A stretch of DNA of 64,000 nucleotides. It comes from Madurella fahalii. Lineage: Eukaryota; Ascomycota; Sordariomycetes; Sordariales. Of this stretch, positions 54,850 to 64,000 are shown piece by piece. The stretch's first letter is position 1. Each line of letters begins with the position of its first letter. The notes under the pieces are model-generated. The model was not told where the DNA came from and searched no databases. It saw nothing but the letters and a program-made list of their open reading frames with translations. The translations under genes were made by a program, and so were the position numbers. Location of the stretch: positions 434,001 through 498,000 of the forward strand of contig CM056877.1 in the NCBI GenBank assembly GCA_029876055.1, in the 5' to 3' direction.

Positions 54850-56559
54850 TCATTCCAGGTCTTGTTCCTCCATCAACACGTCCACGTCAAAGACGATCTC
54901 TACTAGGATTGCCTCTCGGCACGGATCGCCGTTCGCGGTTGGGAACTGTGTGCGAGCCGCAACGAGGGCATCCGCAGTCTGATCATAGTGCGTGTGCGAA
55001 TTGTAAAGCTCGGCTTGGTCGGCCTTGTCCAGGTGAACCTCTATCTCGCTAAGGTCGATATCTTGTGGTTCTTTCTGAGGCAGGATTGTACAGGTCCAGT
55101 TCCCTCCTGGGCGAGCCTCGACGGCGAGATAAATGGCGACGTACTTTGGCGGGTGCACGCTCTCATCCCTAAAGATGATGATGCCCCTGACGACGCTCTC
55201 GTCGACTTCCGAGAGGCTGTCCGTTCCTGGGTCGGGTCCCGTCGTTGGAATGAAGAAACTGATATCTCGTCGTAGATCTTCCGGCGGGAAGGCGGCGCAG
55301 AGTTGGTAGTTACCCATGCCTCTCGGGAAGGTGAGCAGAAATCCTTGTTCGCGTTGGTCCAACTCGTCCACCTCAAATCCCTTGATGGCCTCGTCCAGCT
55401 CGTTCCCGTATATGGGGTAGACGCGAGTGAAGTAAGAAATTAGGTACGAGGATTCCTTCCGGGTGGTCAAGTCCCGTATCTGGTTTGTCATGCCAGGGCC
55501 GGAGTCGTCGAGCTTCTTGTTGATCAGCGTAACGGGGGTCCGGCCCCTCATGAACGTGTTATCCTTGCCAAACAAAGGCAAGCATATCTGGGATCGCCTC
55601 ATGCGGTCTTTGGCATCCACCTCGACGCAATTCAGCGGGGCCAGCACCCAGTAGGGCGAGAGCGTCCGGATGAGCGGCGTCGACATTGCAAGGCCGGCAT
55701 TGGTCATGGTGAAAGGCGCGCTGAGCTTTCCCGGGAAATTCGCGTGCACCCTGTTCCGCTTCGCAAATGCACTAGGGTGATGAGCAAACAACGTTGCATC
55801 CGACAGTTCAATGTCGAACGCAAAGATGCTGTGGTCATCCGAGACCTTGATGATCTCCTCTTGGAGCCTCCTGAATGCCTTGATGCCTTCGCCGTAGAGG
55901 AGGGGCATGTTGATGCCGAAGATGCCGAGCAAGCAGTAGGCAATGTCTTCTTCCCGCGTGGTGACGCGGTTTGCCGCCCATGACATGCGCTGCGCAATGG
56001 TATACTCGTCCACCCGTTTCTTCTTCTGAAGACAAAGATCCTCGATACCCGTGACACCAGCGATGAGGACGGCGAGGTAGTTCTTTGTCCCTAAAACACT
56101 CCACTCGTTGGTGTAGAAGACGACATTGGCCGGGGCGATAAGTTCCTGCAGCGTCCATCCGCGCGTAAACCACCTGCTCCGTGGGACGAGGTCGAGCTTG
56201 TCAATGCCGCCTCTCGGGCGATCCGAAACGTCCTCTAGGTAGACAAAGCAGACGGCAGCCCTCGCGTAGTAGTTGAACATGGAATTGATCGCCTCTGAGA
56301 GTTCTGCCGAGCTCGACTTGTCGATGCAGACCGTGTCCACCCAGACGTAGCGCAGGTCATGCCGACGAGCCTGCTTGCATGTCTCGTGCACCTTGGAGAA
56401 GCCCGGCCTCCGCATCTTCCGCAGCCTGGTCAACCGCTGGGCCCATTCCCGAAATGAGGCCTCCTCGACGCCCCATGTGTGCGAAAGGATGGCGTACTGG
56501 GGGATATTGGATCCATAGAACTCTTCGACTTCGTGACTATCAACGTTGATGAGGCGCAT
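54850..56559 (-). CDS. HET-domain protein (heterokaryon-incompatibility type)
   Basis: A 569-aa protein in a single exon. The N-terminus (MRLINVDSHEVEEF...YAILSHTWG) starts a HET domain (PF06985) that continues with YVWVDTVCIDKSSSAELSEAINSMFNYY and SRWFTRGWTLQELIAP. HET domains trigger cell death when a fungal cell meets an incompatible partner. The part from about residue 200 to 300 (SWAANRVTTREEDIAYCLLGIFGINMPLLYGEG) is the usual extension, and the remaining C-terminal ~270 aa is the less conserved DUF8212-like half. There is no ankyrin, WD40 or NACHT module attached. The lengths and motifs are intact, so it may be functional. No partner determinant is visible next to it. Confidence 0.93.
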   Translation of the reverse strand: MRLINVDSHEVEEFYGSNIPQYAILSHTWGVEEASFREWAQRLTRLRKMRRPGFSKVHETCKQARRHDLRYVWVDTVCIDKSSSAELSEAINSMFNYYARAAVCFVYLEDVSDRPRGGIDKLDLVPRSRWFTRGWTLQELIAPANVVFYTNEWSVLGTKNYLAVLIAGVTGIEDLCLQKKKRVDEYTIAQRMSWAANRVTTREEDIAYCLLGIFGINMPLLYGEGIKAFRRLQEEIIKVSDDHSIFAFDIELSDATLFAHHPSAFAKRNRVHANFPGKLSAPFTMTNAGLAMSTPLIRTLSPYWVLAPLNCVEVDAKDRMRRSQICLPLFGKDNTFMRGRTPVTLINKKLDDSGPGMTNQIRDLTTRKESSYLISYFTRVYPIYGNELDEAIKGFEVDELDQREQGFLLTFPRGMGNYQLCAAFPPEDLRRDISFFIPTTGPDPGTDSLSEVDESVVRGIIIFRDESVHPPKYVAIYLAVEARPGGNWTCTILPQKEPQDIDLSEIEVHLDKADQAELYNSHTHYDQTADALVAARTQFPTANGDPCREAILVEIVFDVDVLMEEQDLE

Positions 56560-56922
56560 GGCATCTAACCAACCATCCAGGCGGTGGAGGGAGCTGTTTC
56601 CGTGATCGCCAGCTCGGGCCGCCAGTGAGGTTGCGCCAAGCAGAGCACTCGAAGCTTACGCTGGCGTGTGGGGCAGGGTATGCCGCTTAATGGCAAGCAT
56701 CGCCAAATATACCCTAGAATCGCAGTAAGCAAGCGACTTCCCCCCCGCTTCGGACAAGAGAAGGGGACAAAAAAAGAGGGATTGTCTCGGCCGGCCTCAG
56801 CTGGGTATTTAAAGTCATCAATTGGTGGTTTGAGCTAGGGTGACTGCTACATCAGGTCCACTTAGGTCTGAGCGGGCCGTGGAGAGTAGATCCAGTAGGT
56901 CCAGTTCATGGTGTTGCCGGGG
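56560..56922. other. intergenic
   Basis: Promoter-side gap of the HET gene and 3' end of the small gene that follows. No motif-bearing frame. Confidence 0.45.
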
Positions 56923-57325
56923 TCAGAAATCCTCCAACTTGTACACTTCATACGAAGGCTCCTCGTACGGATGCGCCCTGATTACCCAGATTAGACGCAA
57001 CCCTGTTCCAGCGCCGCCAAAAAGCACTCAGTACTCACTTCTTCAACGCAGCAACCGCCTTTCTCGCCACGTCCTCGCCGACACACAACGTCTCAACCCT
57101 GGCCTCCTCGACATACTCGAGCGCGCCAACCTTGCCGATGTGCGGGTTCGCCGTATCGCCGGGCCGGAATTGGCCGGTGCCGAGGGTTGTGAAGCAACAC
57201 TCGGTGTAGTTGCCCGAGCCGGGATAACGGCCAGCTCCGGCTGCGAAGATGGCCGATTTGCAAGCCTCGAGGGCCGCGGGCGGCACGTGAAAAACGAGCT
57301 TGTAGCGGGCGAGTGCAGCTACCAT
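56923..57325 (-). CDS. YqfO/NIF3-C-terminal-like (CutA-fold) small protein
   Basis: A 113-aa protein built from exons 57325-57039 and 56977-56923; the 61-nt intron has a GTGAGT donor and the frame closes. The start at 57325 gives MVAALARYKLVFHVPP, where related proteins begin; the frame stays open upstream to 57505 but that part lacks features. Visible signatures are VFHVPPAALEACKSAIFAAGAGRYPG, GNYTECCFTTLGTGQFRP and the end HPYEEPSYEVYKLEDF, which is seen only after splicing. The last motif marks the YqfO/COG3323 group, a CutA/PII-like ferredoxin fold found fused to NIF3 in bacteria. Function in fungi is unknown; a metal- or regulatory-ligand role is a guess. Confidence 0.85.
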
Positions 57326-57798
57326 GTTCTCAATGTATTTGACCAACCGACCGAGAGAAATCCGTGTATCAAAACCTTGAGTTAAGGTAACTGGAGAAGA
57401 GACGCGCTGAGGGGCTGTTGTTCTGCCAAATGACAGTTGCGGGGCTTTCCAGGTTAGTGGGCCCAACTGCCATCTGGCGTCGCGCAGTTCACCCGCCGCT
57501 GTCACCCGCCACCGTCAATCTTTCAATCATAAGCACACCGGACCAGCAGACAACGGTCAGTGTGCGATGTGGAGACTCCGTCAATTAATTAACTAGGTAC
57601 CTTGATCATTAGGGAATACGTAATTCAACCTTACGGCCGGCACCTCCATCATTATCCATCAATATACTGAGATACATCAACACCACCAAAGCCCGCACCC
57701 AAAACCCGCAGGGGCTCACCGCTATCGTCCGAACTCATAAGGATTCGCGCCTTCCACAGCTCTCTCACCCGAGATAACTTACCGTCCCAAGAAGCAAA
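57326..57798. other. intergenic
   Basis: Partly an upstream extension of the previous frame, probably leader. AT-rich from 57580 to 57640. No separate gene seen. Confidence 0.45.
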
Positions 57799-58623
57799 CT
57801 ACCAGAACCGGAACGGCCTCGCCCGCCCCGCGGCACCCGACACGACAATGCTAGAAGTGCTCGCTGGCGGCGCAGTAGGCTGAGATGACGACGGCAGAGT
57901 AGAGGAAGTGTTTGGAGGAGGAGGCGGAGGCACCGTCCCCGAAGACGACGAAGTATCTGGCGGCGGCGGAGAAGCTGTGTCGGTCTCGCTCTCGCTCTCG
58001 CTGTTGGTATGCGTCACAGTTGAGCTGGGCGGGGGCGGGTTGCCGCTGCTAGTCTTCGTCTTAGTGGCGGTGTCGGTGTCGGGGCACTCGTCATCAGATG
58101 ACGTTGCGGTCGGCGTCTTGGTCTTGGTCTTGGTCTTCGTCTTGGTGCTGCTGGTACGGGTGGTTCCGGGGATGGTCACCGTGGTGGGAGGGCATTCATC
58201 CTCGGATGATGTCGTGGTCGTGGCTGAAGTCTCGCAGTCCGTCGCCGTGACGATGGCCCACGTCGTCTCGCAGCCGATGTTTCGGCACCGCTCCTCACAC
58301 GGGTGCGAGGTGTACGCTGTGGCCGGAGTGTCGGGGCAGTCGCAGTGCTGGGTTAGGGTGCTGAGGACCAGGCACAGCGGGCGGGGGCAGGTATGGCAGA
58401 GGTCGCTTGTCGACGTGATGGTTGGGCAGGCCGTCTCCGACGGGTCTGGCGGCGAGGTTATTACCGAGGTATAATCATGGCGCGGGGCATGCCCTTGAAC
58501 CGCCACAGAGCCGATTCTATTCGGTAAGTTAGGAGGTCGTTGGGGCAAGAGTCTAGGCTCAGTCCGTGCCTGTTCCACTTACACAACAGCCGCGGCGGCA
58601 AGGAAAGATACGAGTGACCGCAT
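57799..58623 (-). CDS. secreted Cys- and Thr/Ser-rich protein
   Basis: A 252-aa protein; exons 58623-58583 and 58516-57799. The short first exon supplies MRSLVSFLAAAAVV, a signal peptide absent from the larger open frame. Residues ~30-85 hold about ten Cys in C-x2-C, C-x4-C and CDC spacings (LCHTCPRPLCLVL, HCDCPDTP, CEERCRNIGC), a disulfide-rich domain I cannot name. The rest is Thr/Ser/Pro-rich with KT repeats (KTKTKTKTKT, from a GGTCTT repeat) and two DECP motifs, likely O-glycosylated and cell-wall associated. The C-terminus (AAGRARPFRFW) is not a clear GPI signal; a further exon cannot be excluded. It differs from the other Thr-rich secreted gene at 23.7 kb in its Cys pattern. Confidence 0.75.
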
Positions 58624-60703
58624 CCTGAGTTAATGGTGAAGGACTGGTTCAGCAGACAGTGATGATTCTCTCGAGCAAGATAATGGTCTTGAATCAACTG
58701 GCCCGGGGACAACGCAGGACGGCCCACATTGATATAAAGGGTCCCAGCGAAGCACCTGACCCAACGGACCGGGCTTCTCGAACTCATGTTGCTGGCTGCG
58801 AGCCAGAAAGTTACGAGCCCGCCCACCAGGAAATCGACAGGCCCAAGGCGGCCAGCCGACAAGGGGTCCCCCAAACGGTGCCATGCATCATGCAGCTATT
58901 GCCGGCAGTCACCATCTCGTGGAGTGACACGACGATTCCGGGAGCCGACAACGCGGGGTAGTGACATCAGGAAACCGCCTGACTTCGTACCCGATTTGTG
59001 CCTTGCAGCTATTGGCAGGCCAAACCTCGTATTTGGTCGCGCCACCTCTTGGCATTGGCAAACCGACCTCTCAGGAGCATTTCACAACACAGAGTGAGCC
59101 ACCATTCTACTGTTTGCTTCCAAGTTCTTGCTTGCCGTGTTGTGTTGTTGGCAAAACTCTACCATCCTCACCGTCACGAGAGCGCACGCTCATTGCGGGG
59201 ATCTCGACAAGGTAAGGTATGTAGGGTACTTTTACCTGCACGCAGGGACTATCAGACTAATGAAATCAGGGGATTTCAATATCGGCCTCCCAACTGCCCC
59301 TACCTCGATTGATTTCCAGGAGGCTCTCCGCTTTGGACACTTACCCTGTTGGTCATGTACATCCTTTCTGTGTCCGCACCTTCAAGATTGCTTGTTTTCG
59401 TTTGCGCATTCGCATCCAGCAATGTTACGTTTGGCTACGGCGAGTCTTCAAATACAAAATTCCTAGCTCTCAGTTTTTGAGCACGATGTTTCCTGAGGAG
59501 TCGTTGATCGTACGGCGAGAGTCAAAAAAAATCCATTTGTATCACCAGTATGCTCTCTCCTACCATATTTTGCATCGATCGCTCTTCGGGAGTTTCGAGA
59601 GTGATGTGTGCCCCCACCGTCTTAGTATTCAAGTGCTTTCTCAGGCGACATCCAACATCAAGATGGTCTTAGTTAAAGCTTGGAGTTGTGGCCCGAGACG
59701 CCGCTCCAAACCACGACAAGGCCATTGTGTGATGTCCAGAGTAGAGTGCGCCCCTTATGTAAGCCCACATTCCAATGCCCTGCACCGTGTCTCCTCCAGT
59801 TGCATTCCAACATTCCAACCCCCCGGCCAGGTCACCCACCGTCACCAGGGAACACTTTTAGGCTTGACTAAGAGCTATGCTTTCTATATCCCCTGCAGTC
59901 ATGATGGAAAATCTGGAATGATTGATCTTTGCTCAGATTCATAGTATGCCAAACAAACTTTAAGGAACATCGGAATGTCGAAGAAAGGCAACCCCTGAAG
60001 CTCACAGGGCCTTATATCTGGACATTCCCAACCCCATATTGTCCCTTTGGACACTAAACAACATCTCTTTCAGGATATATACCTTCAGTTCTATTGGCCG
60101 CATCTTGAACTATTGATCTTCACTTTCAAGCTCCTTCCTCGTTGGCAAGCGGCTCCGCTTATAAGACCCGCTTAGATGATTCCACCAGTTTCCGCCGCTG
60201 CCCACTAGCACCAAATAATAGAACAATCACAAGAAGGACGAGAAGGTACTCAATAGGGTTTCCGAATATCTCGAAACAGATCTTACTTCATCTCTGAATC
60301 TCTGGAGGAGCCGCAGTCGGGGAATCCTAATAGCCCTGGTCCCTCCCCAGCCTTTCTTAACTCCTGCGTACTTATTCGACTCTTCTTCAACCCTCCACAA
60401 CCAAGTTTGGCATAAACAGTTGTCATTATTTGCCGCCGGTGGCCTTGCTGCGGGCTATCTACTGCCTGGCTGGCGCTCTCCCACTTACTCGCAGAAGCTT
60501 TCTCCGCTTTGAGACGGTCATTTCTTCCAGAGTATTTTCTTTTCCCACAAAACTCTTGCCACCCACCTCACCTCATCTCACAATTTTCAAGTTCCTTTTC
60601 CTCAAGTACCTGCTGGCCGAAGAGCAGCTATTCCCTACATTCGACACAGCCAATCTTTCTCATCCTTTTGGTATCACATACAGCAGCAGCGTCAACCGGA
60701 ATC
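58624..60703. other. 2-kb stretch without a supported gene
   Basis: The 211-codon frame at 59309-59944 shows no motif and has unbiased codons. The end (60430-60703) is CT-rich and Ser/Pro-coding in the frame that runs into the next gene, which suits a leader sequence. Confidence 0.45.
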
Positions 60704-62644
60704 ATGGATTGCTTTCCGAATGAGATCCGGTTGATGATCCTCAGGGAGATCCCTGATGAGCGAGACAGAGAGTCTCTGGCCGTTGTCTTCCCGACGTGGA
60801 AGGACATGGTCGCCTACGATCAGTACCTGAGGAGCATCACGATTGACTTCTCGAGAGATGGCGATCGCGACCTGGAGAAGCTTGCAGGCCTCTTCCAGGG
60901 CCCGAACGCCCGACGGACCCAGAGCCTCGAAGAAATCAAAGTCAAGTTCTCGTTTGGCGCGGAAAACGAGGAGAAATCCTGCCGTGCTCGGGGCCGCCGG
61001 GGCCGCGCCAAGAAGAACCGGAACAGGCTCTGCGACCAGATCACAAAGCTGTTCAAGGCCATCTCCGACATCGAGGGGCGCGCGGGCGGTGCGCGCCCCA
61101 TGCCGATAAGGCTTGTCTTTTTGACCGCGGTCGATCGCGACAAGGAGAACGGTGGGCCTCGCTGGGAAGAGGAGGAGCCCCTCGTGACGCGGGTGCGGAA
61201 GTGGGGCAGATTTCCAGCTGGTTTGGAAGACGATGACGAGGAGGAAGACGAAAACGAAGACGGAGACGAAGACGGAGACGAAGACGGAGACGGAGGTGGA
61301 GGCGGAGACAATAATGGATACGGATACGGATACGGTGGTGAAGACGAAGACAACCAAGACAACGATGAAGACAACAATGAAGATGATGGCGAAAACGGGG
61401 ATGGAGACGAGGACGGGGAGGTAGATGAAGACGGCGACGGAGATGAAGGCGGAGACGAAGGCGACGGCGACGGCGGAGACCAAGACAAGATGACGGAGTG
61501 CCCTAAGCCCCAGATGGTGGAAGAGTTCGTCTTCAACAATGGCGGCGTACTGAACTGCCTCGAACCACAGATCTTGAAGGACCTCGTGGAACATCTTCCA
61601 CAAATCCGAAGGCTGCGGCTAGATTTCGAGGAACCTCCGGCGCGGAGCGGGAGACCGAAGGATAACTGGAGGAGAGGTATGTGTTGCTGTTCACGTGTTG
61701 TCTAGCGCTTTGATTATGGGAGGGTGTGAGAGCTAATTAAATCCCACTTCGCCCCAGGTATCTACAGCGCCATCTCCTCCATGTTCAATACCATCCAGAA
61801 CCAAACGCCATTGGCCGTAGATGAGCTTCACCTGCGGGTCTCCCGGCCGTCGCCGCCTGTCGAACTGATTGCAGCCAGTGTATGGAACTCGGGGGCAATA
61901 GGTGCCATGGTTTGTGATCTTTCGGCATCGGATTGCCTCACAGTCCTCTACCTATCGGGCCAAAATCCCATCAGACCCGATTTTTTTGCGGTGAGCAGAG
62001 ACGACCTGGTCCACCAACGTCAGGAACACTGGTTTCCGGCCCTTACAACGTTTTACCTGGGTATGTCGCCGGACACGGGAAACGGCGAGTGGTTTTTCAT
62101 CAAGAACGAGACGAGAGATGCTCAGGAAGAAGCGTCCGAAGGCTTGCAGTCGTCAGTCTGTGCGACGGAGACGGATGAAGCCGAATTCCCGGACGACATG
62201 TATATCTCAGATGACGACAACGTGTTGGGAGCCTGTGAAATGAGCAACGTGGAAGACGCCCTGGATGGAGCACTGGGTCTGCCGTTGGGTTGCATGCAAT
62301 GGCGCGACAGGACGTTGCCCCTCGACGAAAACATGGAGCTGTTGCTGTGTGGCGCGGCACAGGCTGCGTCAGATATGCGGAGCATCCGGACCTTCTCTAT
62401 TTGCCTGGAGGACAACTTCACCAAGGACAAGTGCGGACATACTTTCACATCACCGTCTCTCAGCCGCAAGTTCGAGCTCCATTTCGTCAAGCCTCCGGTC
62501 TCGAAGGCCGGCACGGGCACAACCCGGCCGACCCTCACGTGGAAGCTGGGCCACATGGACTGGCGGCCATCGGAAAAGGTACTGGAAGAATGGAGGACCG
62601 CAGTTGGTTCAGACAACAACCTGGAAGTCATCTTTTCCGAATAA
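60704..62644 (+). CDS. F-box-like protein with a long acidic insert
   Basis: A 619-aa protein; exons 60704-61676 and 61758-62644. The start at 60704 is chosen because the first residues (MDCFPNEIRLMILREIPDERD) form an F-box-like helix pair at the N-terminus, as in many fungal genes of this kind; the open frame continues upstream into probable leader. From about residue 180 to 265 there is an Asp/Glu/Gly-rich tract, with a short GYGYGYGG, encoded by imperfect GACGGA/GATGAA repeats. The rest (QMVEEFVFNNGG..., ELHLRVSRPSPPVELIAASVW, TFSICLEDNF) is an alpha/beta region of unknown fold, as in large fungal F-box/LRR-like families. Intact. Confidence 0.8.
61226..61491 (+). repeat. imperfect GACGGA-type repeat coding an acidic tract
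   Basis: Degenerate 6-9 bp units (GACGGA, GATGAA, GACGAA) coding a run of Asp, Glu and Gly within the F-box-like gene. Confidence 0.75.
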
Positions 62645-63389
62645 GAGGGAGAGACTTTGGCTTTTAGCACTGTGCCAGGACATGGATACAGAGGCGGAAG
62701 GCGCCTGGAGATTTAGGTTTTCAAGGTTGAGCTCATGACGGCGGAAAGGGATTTCGAGGATGAACCCCGGCGGGCACAAGATATTTCCTTCACAAATGGC
62801 TCTCATGGATGGGAAAGACGAAATGGACTGGGTGGAGTTAGCTCGACGGATGATGTAGTTTTGTATTTTAGGTGCAGGCACATCCCGGATCACACACGAA
62901 GTGATTCGCAGGTGGTGAGACCTTGCTACGTTCGACGAAAACAACTCAAACACATTGAACCAGATCCGGTTCACTGTGCAGAGGTGCGAAAGAATGCAAT
63001 ATGCCATTACGATATATCCACTGCGGTGACCGGACTTTGTGTCCCCAGGAAAGAGGTTGATACCTATTTTGTCGTTGTTTTTTTTTTTTTTTTTTTTTTT
63101 TTTTTTGGTTCTATTTTATCCCCCGAGTAGTCTAATAGCTCGCTTACCACAGGCTTCGGCCACTATGTTGTCTTCCCACCATACTAGAATGAATTGTAGC
63201 ATCTGCCGGCAAATGCGGAGAAGGGTCCGTTGTGCTCAGTCGTCCGCGGGGTAAACGGCGGCTCACTGTTTCCGCCTTCGTGCTACTAGGCGAGTACTTA
63301 GTACTGTCGACTCCACATGGGAACGATGCATATGGCCCCATAACCTCATTCTGTAGCTATTACTTGGTCCAACCCTCCCAGCAAACAAC
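62645..63389. repeat. intergenic with T29 tract
   Basis: An uninterrupted run of about 29 T at 63078-63106. The open frames at 62735-63130 and 63232-63579 show no motif. This gap holds the 3' end of one gene and the promoter of the next. Confidence 0.6.
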
Positions 63390-64000
63390 ATGTCATTCGC
63401 TGCCGAAGCCAGCTCGGACGTGCCAACCCTTCCAGGCACTCATTCAGGGATTCCCGGTTACCTGCTCGAAAAGGCGCGCAAGGCAAAGGAGGGAGTCTTC
63501 GAGACACGGACAAAGCCGCAAAATGAACGGCAAAGACTTCCAGTGGTGCCTCAGGGCATTGAGAGGGACGAATTTCTGAAGGCGCTCGCCGAGCTGAAGG
63601 AGCAACTCGGCCAAGAACACATCGAGATAAACGACAAGCCTTTGGTGGATGGCTGGTGAGCGATTCCTCATCCTCACTCATGCAAGATATTGCGCTGACG
63701 AATCCCGGCAGGTACATGGAACGTCAGTAATCCGCCCTCCTTAGACAGAAGTTCAGAATAGGAGACTTAACCGGACAGATCCGAACACCCATGATATGAT
63801 GACCATTCTTGACGAAGAAGAACTCGTTGCCTCAGCCGTTGTCTACCCCGGAAGCACCGAGGAAGTGCAGGAGATTGTCCGCTGGGCAAATAAGTACCGG
63901 ATCCCCATTTTTCCGATATCTATGGGACGGAACTGTACGATCCCGTTTGAGTGTTCCTATGCCCAAAACAACCGGTGCTGACACCGGACACAGTGGGCTA
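63390..64000 (+). CDS. vanillyl-alcohol-oxidase-type FAD oxidase (5' part, cut by window end)
   Basis: The first part of a VAO-family flavoprotein that oxidises para-substituted phenols. Exons: 63390-63655, a micro-exon of 11 nt at 63712-63722, 63779-63934, and 63994 onward (cut). Across the micro-exon the protein reads DGWYMEHPNTHDMMTIL, which fits the VAO N-terminal segment; the FAD-binding lobe follows as SAVVYPGSTEEVQEIVRWANKY and FPISMGRN, where the next exon would continue with a Gly-Tyr-Gly. Every junction keeps frame. The flavin-linking His and the active-site Tyr and Arg residues are outside the window, so activity cannot be judged. Confidence 0.88.

Noticed and set aside
54465..55052. 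A 195-codon open frame on the plus strand
   Set aside because: Overlaps the 3' end of the HET gene on the other strand and shows no family signature.
59309..59944. A 211-codon open frame on the plus strand
   Set aside because: No motif, no codon bias, and composition like the surrounding non-coding DNA.
60509..60703. N-terminal extension of the acidic F-box-like protein
   Set aside because: Ser/Pro/Thr-rich CT-tract sequence before the F-box; more likely leader than protein.

Overview
The window is nuclear DNA from a filamentous ascomycete, probably a sordariomycete and possibly close to Chaetomiaceae. The signs are short introns (about 50-110 nt) with GTRAGT-type donors and CTAAC/CTGAC branch sites, GC-rich third codon positions, a Zn2Cys6 regulator, a HET-domain protein, and a NUP49 whose C-terminal half resembles the Chaetomium protein as I remember it. 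This placement is inference; no search was run. Exon structures below were joined by hand. All complete multi-exon models come out with the reading frame closing.

Layout. 0.4-13 kb is a sparse, metabolism-type accessory arm: two cytochrome P450s, a DUF4267-like small membrane protein, a DHA2 drug-type MFS transporter, a small conserved hypothetical and an aquaporin, separated by AT-rich DNA. No PKS, NRPS or terpene backbone enzyme is visible. 14.3-23.2 kb holds three neighbouring genes that each carry a lesion: a secreted sialidase with one in-frame TAG, a large membrane-anchored ankyrin protein broken by one frameshift, and an ankyrin plus subtilisin-like protein lacking the catalytic Asp. 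The last two are divergently transcribed from a 383-bp gap and are the best candidate here for an undescribed two-gene system. 23.7-33.3 kb has a secreted Thr-rich protein and a Zn2Cys6 regulator inside long gene-free stretches.

33.4-48.7 kb is a dense housekeeping block: the pyruvate dehydrogenase E2 subunit LAT1, the Arf-GEF SEC7, an HSM3/PSMD5-like proteasome chaperone, the RNA polymerase III subunit RPC31 (RPC7), the nucleoporin NUP49 and the polyadenylation factor FIP1. These form head-to-head pairs (LAT1/SEC7, HSM3/RPC31, NUP49/FIP1).

48.8-64 kb returns to accessory content: an F-box/ankyrin protein, a disordered hypothetical, a HET-domain protein, a YqfO/NIF3-C-like small protein, a secreted Cys and Thr-rich protein, an F-box-like protein with a long acidic insert, and the start of a vanillyl-alcohol-oxidase-type flavoprotein that runs off the right edge.

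Main observations: the single nonsense codon in the sialidase, in the CpA context that RIP mutates; the frameshift at a homopolymer in the ankyrin membrane gene; the Asp-to-Ala change in the subtilase-like protein; two GC-AG introns that the reading frame demands (P450 and FIP1); micro-exons of 11 and 30 nt; and seven tandem in-frame TAG stop codons made by a microsatellite.
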